A DNA stretch of 14,886 nt from Lachnospiraceae bacterium (GTDB taxonomy: Bacteria; Bacillota; Clostridia; Lachnospirales; Lachnospiraceae): positions 1 through 14,886 of the forward strand of contig CAAEMZ010000018.1 of the NCBI GenBank assembly GCA_900757195.1, written 5' to 3'. The position numbers were made by a program, and so were the translations under genes. The notes beneath the pieces were generated by a model that saw nothing but the letters and a program-made list of their open reading frames with translations, did no database searches and was not told where the DNA came from. Within the stretch, counting starts at the first letter, position 1; every line of letters begins with the position of its first letter. Shown here one piece after another: positions 13,023 through 14,886 of this stretch.

Positions 13023-14886
13023 ATGGGCACGAAAGACAAAAAGAAATGGTTATTGACAGGAATCCTGTGCCTTATGCTGTGGATGCTCTGCGGCTGCATG
13101 GGCAGCAGCAAGATCAGTATCGATACCTCGCTGGAAGTAAATAAGAATTTTAAGGGGCAGAGAATCATGTCCGCCCGGATTTCAGACAGTGTTTTCCGTC
13201 ACGCCTTTAACGGGGATTTAGAAGAACTGCAGTCGGTGATTACGGAAAAATGTCCGTCGACTTTAATCTGTTCGGCAGAAAAACTGGATAAGGGCGCCGA
13301 GATCACCATGACACTGGATTTTGCCAGCCAGAAGGACTATACGAATAAAATCGGTCAGATTCTCGGAAAAACGCCGGGGATTTACTATGATGCGTCGGAT
13401 TCCATCTTCAAAAGCGGCTATATGATCCAGGAAAATTTTTCCTCGCTGGAGCTCTTTGACTGGCTTGTGGAGGCCCTTGGCGCACAGTACAGCCAGTTTG
13501 AGGACGCCGGGGTCACGGATATTTTTGTCAATGGAAAAACTCAGGTGGTTTACGACGGTGAATCGGTGGAGACAACGGAGCAGATCCATGCGGAAAAAAT
13601 GGATTCCCATACATTTGATACGGTTTCGGCGGAACTGACCATGAATGATGACGGTTCTTTCCGCACGGAAATTAATTTTATCGCGGATAAAGAGACCTAT
13701 TATGATATGGGTGATGACATGGACCGGGCTATAAAAAAGCTTCTTCCCGACGGCGGTGTCTATGAAGTGGCGGATGTGGATGAGCAGCGGGTATATACGA
13801 TCGGTTTCAGCGCCTATAACAGTGATACCCTGCTTTCCCAATTGAATTCCGTGCTCAAAACGACAAAATGTAAATTTGAAGTGGAAGAAAGCGGCGATGA
13901 TTCGGACCCGTTCCGGGCGAATAAGGTCATTACCCTTTATCTGGACGCTTCGTATTTTCTAGATTTCAGCAAACCGGAGACCGAGCTGATCTACAAATTA
14001 AATACCGGTTCGGATTATTCCTTCAGCAGCTGTGAGTCCCTTACGGGATTTCTTAAAAATTATTCCACAGATACCAGCGATAAATATACCAGTATTTATG
14101 TGACAGTCGGACCGTCCGATGAAATTCAGATTCATTTGAATTATGCGATTGATATCAAGGAAGTTGAAGTGAATACAAAAATTTCCGGAGGCAATAATCT
14201 GGAACGCAGCCTGAGCTTTAAATTTGATTCGGAAAAGGCCGAACTGACCGGCGAAAATTTCGAGAATAAACTCAGGGCCCGCATGGATGAAAATATGACC
14301 CTGGACGTATCGGAAGCGGATAAGATGAAAATCTATACCGTCAATATTTCCGGAAACAGTCCGGAGGAACTGTCTGTATCAACCACCCGTTTTCTGGATG
14401 GTTCTGTCAATGAAGAAGCGTTGACCAGTGTTCTTACCGGAGGCAAATCAGAAAAGAAAAGATTAAGGGTACGTTCCTATATGTATGAGGACCGAATCGA
14501 TCTGGGAAGGTTTCTTGGAAGCGCATCGGTGGAAGACGGTATTACTTACCGGATGGAATATCCGAAGGGATATACGGCGGCCTTTGAAGAAGGCAGCTAC
14601 CGGGATATGGTTGTTGAAAACAACGTGCTGACCTGTAAAACCAAAGATCAGATGCTGGTTGTTAAATCCAGGGGTGAAACGGCCAATATGGCCGGAATGA
14701 CCCAGTTGGTGCTCTGGTGGTCCAGCCTGGTCGTGATGATAATATCTTTGATAATGAATATCCGCCATATTGCAGGCTACATTCGTTACAGAGAAAAATA
14801 TTTACTGAAGACAGAGCTTTTCCACGGAAAAAATCTGTTTCTGATGACGGTTTGCGTCGTGGCACTGACCGTGTTTTTATTTACAA
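13023..14886 (+). CDS. Large repeat-containing lipoprotein, function unknown (3' end outside window)
   Basis: The frame runs open from ATG 13023 to the window edge, giving 621 codons with no stop. AAGGAGG lies just before the start, 11 nt after cinA. The N-terminus has a positive patch (KDKKK), a hydrophobic core, and a lipobox L22-C-G-C25, so it should be lipidated on Cys25 and exposed outside the membrane. The body (about 30-555) is mostly strand-like, with three degenerate repeats whose matching ends are EITMTLDFASQ (93-103), VYTIGFSAYNS (257-267) and IYTVNISGNSP (437-447). Two membrane helices follow (about 559-582 and from 605), separated by a basic stretch. I cannot assign a family with certainty. 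The repeats recall LppM/DUF3153-type lipoprotein domains, which is inference only. Its place at the end of the ftsK-cinA operon suggests co-expression with these genes. Confidence 0.9.
   Translation, partial: MGTKDKKKWLLTGILCLMLWMLCGCMGSSKISIDTSLEVNKNFKGQRIMSARISDSVFRHAFNGDLEELQSVITEKCPSTLICSAEKLDKGAEITMTLDFASQKDYTNKIGQILGKTPGIYYDASDSIFKSGYMIQENFSSLELFDWLVEALGAQYSQFEDAGVTDIFVNGKTQVVYDGESVETTEQIHAEKMDSHTFDTVSAELTMNDDGSFRTEINFIADKETYYDMGDDMDRAIKKLLPDGGVYEVADVDEQRVYTIGFSAYNSDTLLSQLNSVLKTTKCKFEVEESGDDSDPFRANKVITLYLDASYFLDFSKPETELIYKLNTGSDYSFSSCESLTGFLKNYSTDTSDKYTSIYVTVGPSDEIQIHLNYAIDIKEVEVNTKISGGNNLERSLSFKFDSEKAELTGENFENKLRARMDENMTLDVSEADKMKIYTVNISGNSPEELSVSTTRFLDGSVNEEALTSVLTGGKSEKKRLRVRSYMYEDRIDLGRFLGSASVEDGITYRMEYPKGYTAAFEEGSYRDMVVENNVLTCKTKDQMLVVKSRGETANMAGMTQLVLWWSSLVVMIISLIMNIRHIAGYIRYREKYLLKTELFHGKNLFLMTVCVVALTVFLFT

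Noticed and set aside
13263..13841. Long antisense open frame (192 codons) within the lipoprotein gene
   Set aside because: It has no ribosome binding site or family features and is fully explained by the plus-strand coding sequence. The same applies to antisense frames at 560-1141, 6117-6773 and 12355-12996.
1..14886. CRISPR arrays, insertion sequences, integrase or prophage genes
   Set aside because: No regularly spaced direct repeats, transposase or integrase motifs, or terminal inverted repeats were seen. The tRNA-Trp is not flanked by a visible attachment-site duplication.

Overview
The window looks like ordinary chromosomal DNA from a low-to-mid GC Firmicute of class Clostridia, most likely Lachnospiraceae. 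This rests on gene content and order (tepA ... ftsK/spoIIIE ... rimO-pgsA-cinA), strong AGGAGG-type ribosome binding sites, and sigma-A-type promoters. The family-level placement is inference. I see no transposase, integrase, CRISPR array, phage gene or rRNA.

Left part (1-2760). A tRNA-Trp(CCA) with a terminator is followed by a good sigma-A promoter. That promoter drives a two-gene unit: a small two-helix membrane protein, whose start is probably TTG 261, and a GNAT acetyltransferase with a GTG start. A long bidirectional hairpin terminator separates this unit from a converging minus-strand pair, a DUF1292-type small protein followed by a metallo-beta-lactamase-fold hydrolase with a C-terminal extension. 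The pair has its own promoter at about 2708-2737.

Middle (2760-4640). tepA (ClpP-like serine protease) is followed by uppP (undecaprenyl-diphosphate phosphatase), which has a near-consensus promoter of its own. A striking two-part perfect hairpin then occupies the gap before ftsK.

Right part (4641-14886). Seven tightly packed plus-strand genes probably form one operon: ftsK/spoIIIE DNA translocase, fhs, folD, rimO, pgsA, cinA, and a large lipoprotein of unknown function that runs off the window. Gaps are 18, 20, 2, -17, -1 and 11 nt, each with its own Shine-Dalgarno sequence. fhs and folD are consecutive steps of tetrahydrofolate one-carbon metabolism. RimO modifies ribosomal protein S12, PgsA makes phosphatidylglycerol phosphate, and CinA is a nucleotide/pyridine-nucleotide repair-type enzyme.

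The most interesting item is the last gene. It sits where recA often follows cinA in Firmicutes. It encodes a lipoprotein with at least three degenerate internal repeats and two C-terminal membrane helices, and I cannot assign it to a known function. The rest is largely housekeeping, and I do not see a convincing new multi-gene system.
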